Positions 25,045 to 32,394 of a DNA stretch of 51,347 nt are shown piece after piece. Each line of letters starts with the position of its first letter. Within the stretch, counting starts at the first letter, position 1. A program made the position numbers and the translations under genes. Origin of the DNA: Aalborgiella sp040079635 (GTDB taxonomy: Bacteria > Pseudomonadota > Gammaproteobacteria > Burkholderiales > Burkholderiaceae_C); the NCBI GenBank assembly GCA_040079635.1, contig JBEBJY010000013.1:1-51347 (forward strand). The letters run 5' to 3'. The notes beneath the pieces are model-generated. The model saw nothing but the letters and a program-made list of their open reading frames with translations, was not told the origin of the DNA and ran no database searches.

Positions 25045-25668
25045 ATGGCTGAAAAATCGACACCAAAACCGATACCTTTGGATTTGAAAGATGCATGCGT
25101 CACGGCAGCGCATGCGGTGATAGCGGAGCACGGCATTGAAAAGCTCAGCCTTCGGGATGTGGCGCGCAAGCTCAATGTCTCGCACCAAGCGCCTTATAAG
25201 CACTACGCCAGCCGTGACCACCTGTTGGCAGAGGTGATTCGTCGCTGCTTTAACCGCTTTTCAGACGCCTTGAATGCACGCCATCGCTCTGACAACCCTA
25301 TTGAGGACATGCGGGCGTTGTGCATCAGTTACATGAATTTTGCGCTGCACAACCCACTCGAATACCGCTTGATGTTTGGCACCCCTTGGCCCGAAGCTGC
25401 AGCCCAGCCAGAGATGTTGGCCGATGCCAGATATTCATTTGACGTGCTGCGCGGCGCGTTAAAACCACTGTATGAGCCACTTCACAAAAATTCAGAAAAA
25501 CTGCAAATAGCCATAGACACCGCCGCCATGTTCGTCTGGTCTACCCTGCACGGACTAGCCTCCATCATGCAAAGCCAAGCCATGTGCGGCTTAGAACTTC
25601 ACCCCAAGTACCAAGAAAACGCGGTAGAGCAGGTGATGGACAAGGTTGTTGCAGGCTTGGGAGCATAA
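25045..25668 (+). CDS. TetR/AcrR family transcriptional regulator
   Basis: A 207-residue regulator. The N-terminal HTH (residues about 13-60) includes AAHAVIAEHGIEKLSLRDVARKLNVSHQAPYKHYASRDHLLAEV. The C-terminal ligand domain resembles the WHG/TetR_C_13 type (YRLMFGTPWP, AMFVWSTLHGLASI). It is divergent from the membrane-protein gene, with twin palindromic operators between. The predicted -10 is only about 7 bp from the ATG, so translation may start on a leaderless or very short-leader mRNA. The inducer is unknown. Confidence 0.92.
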   Translation: MAEKSTPKPIPLDLKDACVTAAHAVIAEHGIEKLSLRDVARKLNVSHQAPYKHYASRDHLLAEVIRRCFNRFSDALNARHRSDNPIEDMRALCISYMNFALHNPLEYRLMFGTPWPEAAAQPEMLADARYSFDVLRGALKPLYEPLHKNSEKLQIAIDTAAMFVWSTLHGLASIMQSQAMCGLELHPKYQENAVEQVMDKVVAGLGA

Positions 25669-25766
25669 CGACTGTTAATTGCTTCAACTGCCGCATTAAC
25701 CTCACTCATCACAGCGCCGTATCTTTTGTGGGAAAATTTAAGAATGACAATATTTAGGACAGATTC

Positions 25767-26186
25767 ATGCTGATTCAGCTCACTTACGCAAGCCGTCCAT
25801 CACTTGCTTTCAAACCCGAAGATTTAGACAATATCCTTGCTGCGTCTAAACGAAATAATGCTCGTGTGGGTGTGACTGGAGCGCTTTGTTTTGCAAATGG
25901 CATTTTTTTGCAGCAGCTAGAGGGCGACCGCACAGAAGTCAACCGCCTATACCACCGCATTTCGACCGACCCGCGCCACCGCGACCCCGTCGTCCTCAAC
26001 TTTGCAGAAATCAACAGCCGCCGCTTCACAACATGGGCCATGGGATCGCTAGCCCCGCTAGAAGCCAACCGCCATATCTATTTGAAATACTCCCGCTCCG
26101 CCAGTTTTGACCCCTACGGCATGAGTGCGGCGACTTTGCAAGACTTCTTCACTGAGTTGTTGGCAAACGGTGAGTGGATTAAGTAG
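25767..26186 (+). CDS. BLUF-domain blue-light photoreceptor
   Basis: A 139-residue stand-alone BLUF protein. The flavin-pocket residues are all present at canonical spacing: Tyr7, Asn31, Gln49 (in FLQQLEG), Trp90 and Met92 (in FTTWAMG). Gln49-Tyr7 hydrogen-bond switching around FAD should give the blue-light red shift. There is no fused EAL or other output domain, so signalling must go through a partner. The flanking TetR gene is 98 bp upstream on the same strand and no obvious partner adjoins. AGGACAG precedes the ATG. Confidence 0.94.
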   Translation: MLIQLTYASRPSLAFKPEDLDNILAASKRNNARVGVTGALCFANGIFLQQLEGDRTEVNRLYHRISTDPRHRDPVVLNFAEINSRRFTTWAMGSLAPLEANRHIYLKYSRSASFDPYGMSAATLQDFFTELLANGEWIK

Positions 26187-26212
26187 CCAATTTAATGTTC
26201 TAAAAATGACTC

Positions 26213-26261
26213 TAGCCGGCGTATTTATTGCCTGAGTAGCTATAAAAATTATAGTAAATTA
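26213..26261 (+). repeat. Dispersed 48-bp repeat, copy I
   Basis: Forward copy in the convergent gap. Its AAATTA end supplies the TAA stop codon of the FitA-like gene on the minus strand. Confidence 0.9.
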
Positions 26262-26501
26262 GTCAAACGTAGCAAATCTTGGAGCGCCTGCCCGAGACGG
26301 CAATTCAAGCTCAATACCGCCAATTGCAGCAAATCTAGCATGCATGCGATCACCCATTCCACCGATAGGAGCCGATTCCTTAAAGTGCTCATGCAAGATG
26401 CTTCGAGCCTCTTCTTCCATGGTTCGACCATGACTTGCTGCAGCCAAACGAAGTTTGGCTGTGAGGTCGGGCTCTAGAATTTTGACGCGAATGGTGTTCA
26501 T
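26259..26501 (-). CDS. FitA-like ribbon-helix-helix antitoxin, toxin not seen
   Basis: An 80-residue protein with the FitA/VapB-like RHH N-terminus (IRVKILEPDLTAKLRLAAASHGRTMEEEARSIL). It also has a toxin-binding-type C-terminal tail ending PRFATFD. In intact loci a PIN-domain VapC/FitB toxin gene overlaps or follows at once. Here the stop codon lies within a dispersed repeat and the next gene is the convergent BLUF gene, so no toxin is encoded downstream. It is probably an orphan antitoxin left after toxin loss. Confidence 0.83.
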   Translation of the reverse strand: MNTIRVKILEPDLTAKLRLAAASHGRTMEEEARSILHEHFKESAPIGGMGDRMHARFAAIGGIELELPSRAGAPRFATFD

Positions 26502-26571
26502 TGATAATTAACTCAACTAGATTTGACAAAGTAATTAATTGACATGTAATTTACACTGAAAATCAGTCCAT

Positions 26572-27408
26572 ATGCGTCTATACAAATACTTTCATCCTGA
26601 TCGAACCGACGTTTTAGAAAACGGAACTATTCGCTTTTCTTCTCCTAAAGTGCTGAATGACCCTTTTGAGTTGAAGCCTTACATTTCAGGAATAGCACCA
26701 AAGAGTGAGCTTGAATCTGGATTCGAATTGAACTTGCCAGAGCTGCTGTCTGAAAAATATGCTGCTTTATCGAGATCAGAGCGTAGAAGGGTTTCATGGA
26801 AACAATTTCAGGTAATAGCTAAAGCGCAATTGCCAGTGGCGTATGGACACTTAAAAGATGCTTCAGATCAAATATTGCCAGTACTTCAAAACTCAATGGA
26901 AAATACATTTGCAAAAATGATCGGTATTTTGTGTTTGACTGAATCACCGGATAACTTGCTTATGTGGGCGCACTATGCGGACTCTCACCAAGGATTCGTT
27001 GTTGAATTCGATACTGATCATCCATTTTTTGATCAAAGGTTACATCTAGAGGATGACTTTCGCTGTCTTCGAAAAGTCATTTATTCTGAAACAAGACCAA
27101 GTTTTGTTCTGTCTAAGTTAAAAGATTTCACGCCATTTTTAACAAAAGGACTCGAATGGAGCTACGAAACAGAATGGCGAATGATGCTCAACTTGGAAAG
27201 CGCTTCTACTGTTATCGGCGAGGGGCCTGCAGCAGTCCATTTGTTTAACTTTCCGAAATCGTCAATTCGAAGGGTAATTCTGGGGTGCCGCGTATCTGAC
27301 GTTAAAGCAGCTGAAATCCGTCAAATTCTCAAAGATTCAGCGGAATATGCAAATGTTGTTTGTAAGCAAGCTCAAATTGATGCATCGAAATATTCATTAA
27401 ATTTCTAG
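26572..27408 (+). CDS. DUF2971 domain-containing protein
   Basis: A 278-residue DUF2971 protein. It starts with the typical LYKYFHPDRTDVLENGTIRFSSPKVLNDPFEL. The central block CLTESPDNLLMWAHYADSHQGFVVEFD and later EWSYETEWRMM are diagnostic. The domain is widespread in mobile and defence-associated contexts, but its activity is not established. The A/T-rich composition and higher use of AT-ending codons, compared with rlmD or mfd, suggest acquisition. It is divergent from the orphan antitoxin; two TTGACA hexamers (26523, 26539) lie in the gap. Confidence 0.86.
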   Translation: MRLYKYFHPDRTDVLENGTIRFSSPKVLNDPFELKPYISGIAPKSELESGFELNLPELLSEKYAALSRSERRRVSWKQFQVIAKAQLPVAYGHLKDASDQILPVLQNSMENTFAKMIGILCLTESPDNLLMWAHYADSHQGFVVEFDTDHPFFDQRLHLEDDFRCLRKVIYSETRPSFVLSKLKDFTPFLTKGLEWSYETEWRMMLNLESASTVIGEGPAAVHLFNFPKSSIRRVILGCRVSDVKAAEIRQILKDSAEYANVVCKQAQIDASKYSLNF

Positions 27409-27482
27409 ACTTAGAACAAGTCAAAATTTCACTTAGCTAAAGCGGGAATTGAAACCTTGCAAAAAATGATTATTTTTACCTC

Positions 27483-27530
27483 TAGCCGGCGTATTAATTG
27501 CCTAAGCAGCTACAAAAAGCATAGTAATTT
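27483..27530 (+). repeat. Dispersed 48-bp repeat, copy J
   Basis: Forward copy abutting the stop codon of the 411-residue protein gene at 27531. Reads GTATTAATTGCC; the left arm is GCTAC. Confidence 0.88.
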
Positions 27531-28766
27531 CTACTTCTGCTCCACATTACACTGCAACCGCAGCAGCGCCATCGCATCATGTAGTTGATAGTCAAAGTCG
27601 CTTTTCAGGGTGCTTTGTGCATCTGCTATGAACTCTTGCCACATCTCGCAGAAGTCGTTTTGATACGCCACTGGCGCATGTTCGCGGATGTAGGCTAGGG
27701 GGAGTTCTGCATCTAAGCCGGATTTGCGGATTTTCTTGATTAAGGCGGTGGCGGATTTTTCGGTTAGAAGGCTGATGGGCTTGCTGCCGGCGGCTATCGT
27801 TAAAAAAAGCGTCAAAAGTGAGCTGTCGTCGCTGTGGCCTTGGGTGGCTTTTTGCCAGGTTTTGCTGCTTTGCTCGATGCGGGCGGCGTGTTTGTCGTCT
27901 ACTTCGCGTTCGTAGGTGTCGACCTCGCTCAACGCGTCTTCCACCCAAAAGTAGCGGCCCATGAAGGCTGGCGTTTGGTTGAAGAGTTTTCTGGCGGGCA
28001 GCTCTGGGTCTAACAACTTGGACAGGTCGGCGATGACGGATTTGCGGACGGTTTCGACCACTTCGGTGAACGCATCAGGCAGGTTTTTCGGCAAAACGAG
28101 CGATTTTTTGACATCAGCAGCCGGTTTTTTACGTAAAAGTCCCACCAAACGCTCAAATCCAGCCCAATCTGGAAGTTTTCTGTTTTTGGCGGCTAATGTT
28201 AATAATGCTGTGCGGATGACGGCTTCGGCGTCCATGCCGGCTTCTTCTAGTTGTTCTTCGTCAAAGCCCAGCTGTTCGGCCAGCCAAATCGCGGCGTCAA
28301 CAATGGCTGCGACTTTTTGACGTTTCGCCAGCTCAGCTTGAAACTCAGGGAGGGTGCGCAGCGTCCATTTGGCCAGCAACGGGATGTGTTCGTCGGTGAA
28401 CTCCGTGCGCTCATTCATGCCAAAGTGGCTGTTTTGGGGCAGGGTGATCAGGTCTTTTAAGAGCGTTGACCCCGCTTTGGAGTGCGACAAAAACGAGTTG
28501 TCCCGAAGCGATTCCGCCGCCAGCTGCACATTGCCGCCCGTGCTGTGCTCTAGGTAGAGGCTAACGAGGTTGACGATGCGATTTTTGGCTTGTTCGATTT
28601 CAGGACGCAAATACTCGCTGCCAAAATAGCGCGCAATTTGTACCATGCCTTTGGGCGCTTCGGTTTCAATCGCTTCCAACTTCGCAGGCGGAATGATGCC
28701 GTGCTGCACGCCGTATTGCAGGGCTTTTTCGAAGAAGGGGCGGGAATCGTAAAGGCTGATGGACAT
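27531..28766 (-). CDS. Uncharacterised 411-residue protein of the J-domain cluster
   Basis: A soluble, largely helical protein without a signal peptide or membrane segment. Notable stretches are a Lys/Leu-rich central helix region (LVGLLRKKPAADVKKSLVLPKN) and an aromatic block FMGRYFWVEDALSEVDTYEREVDD. I do not recognise a family. It is last of four same-strand genes beginning with a J-domain protein, which suggests a role with Hsp70 or in a multiprotein assembly. It is separated from its upstream neighbour by a dispersed repeat. Confidence 0.75.
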   Translation of the reverse strand: MSISLYDSRPFFEKALQYGVQHGIIPPAKLEAIETEAPKGMVQIARYFGSEYLRPEIEQAKNRIVNLVSLYLEHSTGGNVQLAAESLRDNSFLSHSKAGSTLLKDLITLPQNSHFGMNERTEFTDEHIPLLAKWTLRTLPEFQAELAKRQKVAAIVDAAIWLAEQLGFDEEQLEEAGMDAEAVIRTALLTLAAKNRKLPDWAGFERLVGLLRKKPAADVKKSLVLPKNLPDAFTEVVETVRKSVIADLSKLLDPELPARKLFNQTPAFMGRYFWVEDALSEVDTYEREVDDKHAARIEQSSKTWQKATQGHSDDSSLLTLFLTIAAGSKPISLLTEKSATALIKKIRKSGLDAELPLAYIREHAPVAYQNDFCEMWQEFIADAQSTLKSDFDYQLHDAMALLRLQCNVEQK

Positions 28767-28790
28767 AAAAATAGTGGCTAAATATGACTC

Positions 28791-28839
28791 TAGCCGGCGT
28801 ATTTATTGCCTAACTAGCTATAAATTTAATAGCAAATTT
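28791..28839 (+). repeat. Dispersed 48-bp repeat, copy K
   Basis: Forward copy between two genes of the J-domain cluster; its AAATTTA end overlaps the TAA stop of the 252-residue protein gene. Confidence 0.9.
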
Positions 28840-29596
28840 AAATAGCAGATTCCTCGTCGTCTTCCAGCGCCGCAGGGGTGGCTTTTCCGCGATCTGTATC
28901 GCCGGTTTCAACTTTGCCGTCGTCCTCTTCGCCATCTTCTTCACCCAAACCAGCATCATGTGCGCGAGCTTTGGCGCGTAGGACGAGGATCATTTCAATG
29001 AACAAATCGGGCAATCGGTAGCGCAAAATCCAGGCCAACTGCATCCAGTCTTGGTCGGCGATGTCGTCTTCGTCAACTTTGGGTTTGGCATAGGACTGGT
29101 TGTACAGCGCCTCTTCCGACAGCATCTCGCCGTCGTCTTCCATGGTTTCAAACGTGCCTGAGCGGGCGAAGGCTTCGACGCGGCTCCATTTTTCAGAGAA
29201 ATAGTCGGCCAAGGCGTCGCTGCCGCCTTCTAAATCGCCAATCGCGGTCAAAAACTCGTCGGTGTCGGCACCGTCGCGGAACAAAATCGAATTCATCATG
29301 CCGCGCAAGTGGGTGCGGGACAGGTCTTTGTACTGCTTTTCAATGACGACAGCGCGGGCGAATTGCTTGGGTGACACCAGCAGGTTGACGACCGATTCCT
29401 TGGAATTGTCGTACTCGCGCATCACTGCCAAAATGTCCTTAGGCGGCAGTTGCTCCAAAACCACCATCAGCGCCTGGTCGCCCTCAGCGTCCGCCAGTTC
29501 AACCAGCGCATACTCCGCGCCCACGATGTCGCCAGCGGCGATGAGCGCTTGGGTTTTGGTGATCAGGGCGAGTTGGCTGCTGGTTTGTTCGGTCAT
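28838..29596 (-). CDS. Uncharacterised acidic 252-residue protein of the J-domain cluster
   Basis: A soluble helical protein. Its N-terminal part has tetratricopeptide-like character (ALITKTQALIAAGDIVGAEYALVELADAEGD), and the C-terminal 35 residues are a disordered acidic tail (GEEDGEEDDGKVETGD). A Trp-rich helix (DQDWMQLAWILRYRLPDLFIEMILVLRAKA) precedes the tail. No known family is assigned. AGGACA lies upstream of the ATG. Acidic tails of this kind often mediate protein-protein contacts. Confidence 0.75.
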   Translation of the reverse strand: MTEQTSSQLALITKTQALIAAGDIVGAEYALVELADAEGDQALMVVLEQLPPKDILAVMREYDNSKESVVNLLVSPKQFARAVVIEKQYKDLSRTHLRGMMNSILFRDGADTDEFLTAIGDLEGGSDALADYFSEKWSRVEAFARSGTFETMEDDGEMLSEEALYNQSYAKPKVDEDDIADQDWMQLAWILRYRLPDLFIEMILVLRAKARAHDAGLGEEDGEEDDGKVETGDTDRGKATPAALEDDEESAI

Positions 29597-29646
29597 TTAG
29601 TGTCCTATGTCTCTGTTTGCATTTTGTATTTTGACTTGCTAGGTTT

Positions 29647-29682
29647 AAATCCCCCCTAGCCCCCCTTTTTCAAAGTGGGGAA
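29647..29682. repeat. CCCCCCTAGCCCCCC-type dispersed palindromic repeat
   Basis: AATCCCCCCTAGCCCCCCTT followed by TTTCAAAGTGGGGAA. This imperfect palindrome (CCCCC...GGGG) is a widespread short repeat type in bacteria; read through, it encodes FEKGGLGG. It is intergenic here, within the J-domain cluster. Confidence 0.75.
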
Positions 29683-29708
29683 CAAAGCCCTTCAATCTAA
29701 TATTTAGC

Positions 29709-30269
29709 TTAGTCTTTTCGATCAAAACCTTGCTCAACCATCCAATCTTGCCCCGCTTCCTCGCGGGCTTTGGCTTCTTTGTTGGCTTGTTTGTCGTGCT
29801 CGCTGTCGTAGTCAGCGCCGCCGTCATGGTCTTCGTTGTCGTCGTCTTCTTCGTCGTTCTCATGCAAAGGTGGGCGGTGGGTTTTCTTGTGGAACATGTA
29901 TTCCAAAGCGGCGGCAACGGTCATGAAGGTTTCGCCTTGTGGCTCTGCCAAAATCACTTTAGCGGGTTCTTTCGCCCAATCAGCCAGCGTGACCACATCA
30001 CTCAAAGTGCTCCACTCGGGCAATTCGTCAGACTCAAAACTCAGTAAATCGTCCATCACTGCCGGCAGTTTGATGGTGAAAGCGTTGTGAAAAATCACAG
30101 CCACCATTTCGGGGCTGAGCTCGATCATTTGCTTCAAAAAGTCCAACTCTTTGCGCTTTTCAGCCAAGCGCTTTTTCAAGACGTCTTTGCCCTCAGAGTC
30201 CGAAGTCAAGTCGTCCAGCTCCGCTTGGTAGCTGGTGCGTAAGAGTTTGAAGTAGGCAGATGTTGTCAT
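29709..30269 (-). CDS. Uncharacterised acidic 186-residue protein of the J-domain cluster
   Basis: A soluble protein. It has a charged coiled-coil-prone segment near the N-terminus (AELDDLTSDSEGKDVLKKRLAEKRKELDFLKQM), a folded middle, and an acidic tail (HENDEEDDDNEDHDGG) ending in WMVEQGFDRKD. No known family. I chose the ATG at 30269, with GACGAG upstream; an ATG six codons earlier (30287) has no ribosome-binding site. It is second in the J-domain gene series, 54 bp after the J-domain gene. Confidence 0.74.
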   Translation of the reverse strand: MTTSAYFKLLRTSYQAELDDLTSDSEGKDVLKKRLAEKRKELDFLKQMIELSPEMVAVIFHNAFTIKLPAVMDDLLSFESDELPEWSTLSDVVTLADWAKEPAKVILAEPQGETFMTVAAALEYMFHKKTHRPPLHENDEEDDDNEDHDGGADYDSEHDKQANKEAKAREEAGQDWMVEQGFDRKD

Positions 30270-30323
30270 GATATTCTCGTCATTCATTGAATAAGGTATT
30301 TGATAAGTTACTTTAATAAAACT

Positions 30324-30602
30324 CTATAACACTATGTTTTTAAAGTAATTGTGCCAAATGCCTTGTGCTGTTTCGAGCGGATTGTCTAGCAAGTTGCGGC
30401 GACGGTTGTCGTCAAAAGCTTGTCTTTTGTCGGTATCACTGAGCACGTCATAAGCCGCTTGCACAGCCCGAAATCGGTCGGCCGCATCCTCAGCATCGTT
30501 GCGGTCTGGGTGGTAATAAGCGGCTTTTTGGCGATACGCTTTTTTAACGTCGGCAAGCGTGGCGCTGCTGGCTAAGCCTAAAGCTGCATAGTGGTCTGAC
30601 AT
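30324..30602 (-). CDS. Small J-domain (DnaJ-like) protein
   Basis: A 92-residue protein that is almost entirely a J domain (residues 3-65), with the HPD motif at 31-33 (YYHPDRND) and helix IV (AYDVLSDTDKRQAFDDNRR). It lacks the Gly/Phe, zinc-finger and substrate-binding regions of DnaJ, so it is a class III co-chaperone that should stimulate an Hsp70 ATPase for a dedicated client. The three genes downstream on the same strand are the natural candidates for client or assembly factors. Confidence 0.9.
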   Translation of the reverse strand: MSDHYAALGLASSATLADVKKAYRQKAAYYHPDRNDAEDAADRFRAVQAAYDVLSDTDKRQAFDDNRRRNLLDNPLETAQGIWHNYFKNIVL

Positions 30603-30686
30603 GGGTGATATTTTGGGCTAACTTGGCTTTTAGCAAGAGTCTGGGCAGGGATGCTGGCAACGATACTTGTATTGTACGATGCTGCT

Positions 30687-30908
30687 ATGGAAACCGATGA
30701 TCTATTGCTCTTAGTGAGTACTCCAATGCCCTTTGGCAAACACAAAGGCGTGATCATCGCCGACCTGCCCGGCAACTATTTGAACTGGTTCGCCCGCGAA
30801 GGCTTCCCAAAATCCAACATCGGCCGACTTTTGGCGCTGATGCAAGAGATTGACCACAACGGGCTGGGCGATTTGCTGAAACCGCTTAGGAATGGTCGAA
30901 GTAGGTGA
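30687..30908 (+). CDS. DUF3820 family protein
   Basis: A 73-residue protein with the DUF3820 signature MPFGKHKGVIIADLPGNYLNWFAREGFP and ending in EIDHNGLGDLLKPL. The family (also named QSregVF_b) is small and functionally unassigned. The ATG at 30687 fits family starts; an ATG at 30651 would add 12 unlikely residues. It is divergent from the J-domain gene, sharing an 84-bp promoter region. Confidence 0.88.
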   Translation: METDDLLLLVSTPMPFGKHKGVIIADLPGNYLNWFAREGFPKSNIGRLLALMQEIDHNGLGDLLKPLRNGRSR

Positions 30909-30972
30909 ATATAGGTGATGACATCGATTTGCTATCAAAATAATAGTAATTTTAGAGAGCTAAAAACGACTA

Positions 30973-31020
30973 TAGCCGGCGTATTTATTGCCTGAGTAGC
31001 TATATTTTTAATAGTAAAAA
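30973..31020 (+). repeat. Dispersed 48-bp repeat, copy L
   Basis: Forward copy in the convergent gap between the DUF3820 and DeoR genes; arms GCTAT/ATAGT. A partial copy-like piece (TTTGCTATCAAAATAATAGT) lies just upstream at about 30929-30948. Confidence 0.88.
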
Positions 31021-31031
31021 CAGCATTTTTT

Positions 31032-31787
31032 TTAGCAGAAAATGACCTCAACACCGCTCTGTTTCAAGGCGGCGATTGAATCTGCTGGCGTTGCCGGTGT
31101 GACGACCAAAGCACTGATGTCTTTTAAATCACACACTTTGTAAGCTGAGGCTGTGAGCAGTTTTTCTGAGCTTGCTAAAACAACGGTTTCTGCAGCGCGG
31201 CTGTGAAAAGCACGTTTCAGCCCAGCTTCTTCAAAATCTGCCGTAGTCAGCCCAGCCTGTGGATGCGCCCCCGTCACGCCCATGAAGTACACATCTGCGT
31301 TGATTTGCATGCTTGACGCCAAGGTCTGTGCCCCCATGTTGACCATGGAGTGACGGAACAAGGTGCCGCCCAGCATGATGATTTCCAGCAACGGCAAAGC
31401 AGCCAAGCTTGCCGCCAATACGGGGCTGTGGGTGATGATGGTTGCTCGAAGCGAAGGCGAAATGTGCTTTGCAATTTGCAGGGTCGTGGTGCCGCCATCC
31501 AACAAAACCACTTGTCCTGACTTGATCATGGACGCGGCATAGCGCCCCAAAACCACCTTTTCATCGGTTGAAATCAGCTGCCGCGCTGAAGTATCCCCAG
31601 CAGCTAGGGACGACGGCAGCGCGCCACCATGCACGCGCTGCAATTTTCCTTGTGATGCCAGTTCACGCAAATCGCGTCTGATGGTATCTTCAGACGTGCC
31701 CAACTCGAGGCTCAAGTCCTTTGCCACGATTTGGCCGTGCGATTGCAGTCGTTGAAGAATGAGTTGTTTTCTTTGTGAGGTCAGCAT
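31032..31787 (-). CDS. DeoR/GlpR family transcriptional regulator
   Basis: A 251-residue regulator with an N-terminal DeoR HTH (residues about 5-55: RKQLILQRLQSHGQIVAKDLSLELGTSEDTIRRDLRELASQGKLQRVHGGA). The C-terminal sugar-phosphate sensor domain includes VLLDGGTTTLQIAKHI and YFMGVTGAHPQAGLTTAD. Such proteins usually repress sugar- or nucleoside-related genes and are relieved by a phosphorylated sugar. It is divergent from the DUF4406 gene, with a five-element operator array in the gap, so both autorepression and control of the neighbour are expected. Confidence 0.92.
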   Translation of the reverse strand: MLTSQRKQLILQRLQSHGQIVAKDLSLELGTSEDTIRRDLRELASQGKLQRVHGGALPSSLAAGDTSARQLISTDEKVVLGRYAASMIKSGQVVLLDGGTTTLQIAKHISPSLRATIITHSPVLAASLAALPLLEIIMLGGTLFRHSMVNMGAQTLASSMQINADVYFMGVTGAHPQAGLTTADFEEAGLKRAFHSRAAETVVLASSEKLLTASAYKVCDLKDISALVVTPATPADSIAALKQSGVEVIFC

Positions 31788-31817
31788 TTAAGCATCTTAA
31801 CCAATAAACAAATTGAT

Positions 31818-31929
31818 TGCACGAAATAGCATGAAATAGCTTTAATTTGCTAATTAATCATTTATTTCTTTGTTTTATATAAAATTTCGTGCAATAATAT
31901 GCATGAAATTATTTGAAATTGCACGAAAA
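31818..31929. promoter_or_regulatory. Array of DeoR-type operator half-sites (TGCAYGAAAT)
   Basis: TGCACGAAAT at 31818, AGCATGAAAT at 31828, the inverse ATTTCGTGCA at 31884, TGCATGAAAT at 31900 and TGCACGAAAA at 31920. Spacings of 10 and 20 bp and the inverted pair (31884/31900) suggest binding by a multimeric regulator. The related GlpR and AgaR regulators also recognise TTTCG-containing repeats. Confidence 0.72.
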
Positions 31930-31938
31930 GTAGTATTT

Positions 31939-32313
31939 ATGAAGCCCATGGTTATTTTGATTGCAGGTCCCTATATGTCTGGCACGGATGGCGACCCGAG
32001 CAAAATCGCGGCCAATCAAGCGCGTTTGGAAAGTTTCGCGCTTCCCTTGTTTGAGCGCGGGCATTTACCCATTGTCAGTGAATGGATGACATTGCCCATC
32101 GTTAAAAGCGCTGGCAGCGAGCATCATGGCGATGACATTTTTAATGCTTACCAATACCCAGTCGCTCAACGCCTGTTAAGCCGATGTGATGCCGTGCTGC
32201 GAATATCCGGCGCTTCAAAAGGTGCAGACCTTGATGTTGAAACCGCTAGAAAGCTAGGGTTGACAGTGTTTGAGTCAATAGAGTCCGTGCCAAACTTGCA
32301 GGCAGTAAGCTAA
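31939..32313 (+). CDS. DUF4406-like nucleoside deoxyribosyltransferase-fold protein
   Basis: A 124-residue protein that starts VILIAGPYMSGTDGDP and continues with NQARLESFALPLFERGHLPIVSEWM and CDAVLRISGASKGADLDVETARKLGLTVF. These are features of the nucleoside 2-deoxyribosyltransferase-like fold seen in DUF4406. The catalytic role is not proven. I chose the ATG at 31939 because earlier ATGs (31870, 31903) would extend over the operator array. Control by a DeoR-type regulator fits a nucleoside- or sugar-related substrate. Confidence 0.8.
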   Translation: MKPMVILIAGPYMSGTDGDPSKIAANQARLESFALPLFERGHLPIVSEWMTLPIVKSAGSEHHGDDIFNAYQYPVAQRLLSRCDAVLRISGASKGADLDVETARKLGLTVFESIESVPNLQAVS

Positions 32314-32342
32314 AAGACGATTTTAACAACAATAAATGCCTC

Positions 32343-32390
32343 TAGCCAGCGTATTTATTGTCTGAGTAGCTATAAAAATAATAGTGAAAA
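32343..32390 (+). repeat. Dispersed 48-bp repeat, copy M
   Basis: Forward copy in the convergent gap before the GNAT gene stop at 32395. Starts TAGCCAGCG; arms GCTAT/ATAGT. Confidence 0.87.
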
Positions 32391-32394
32391 GTTG

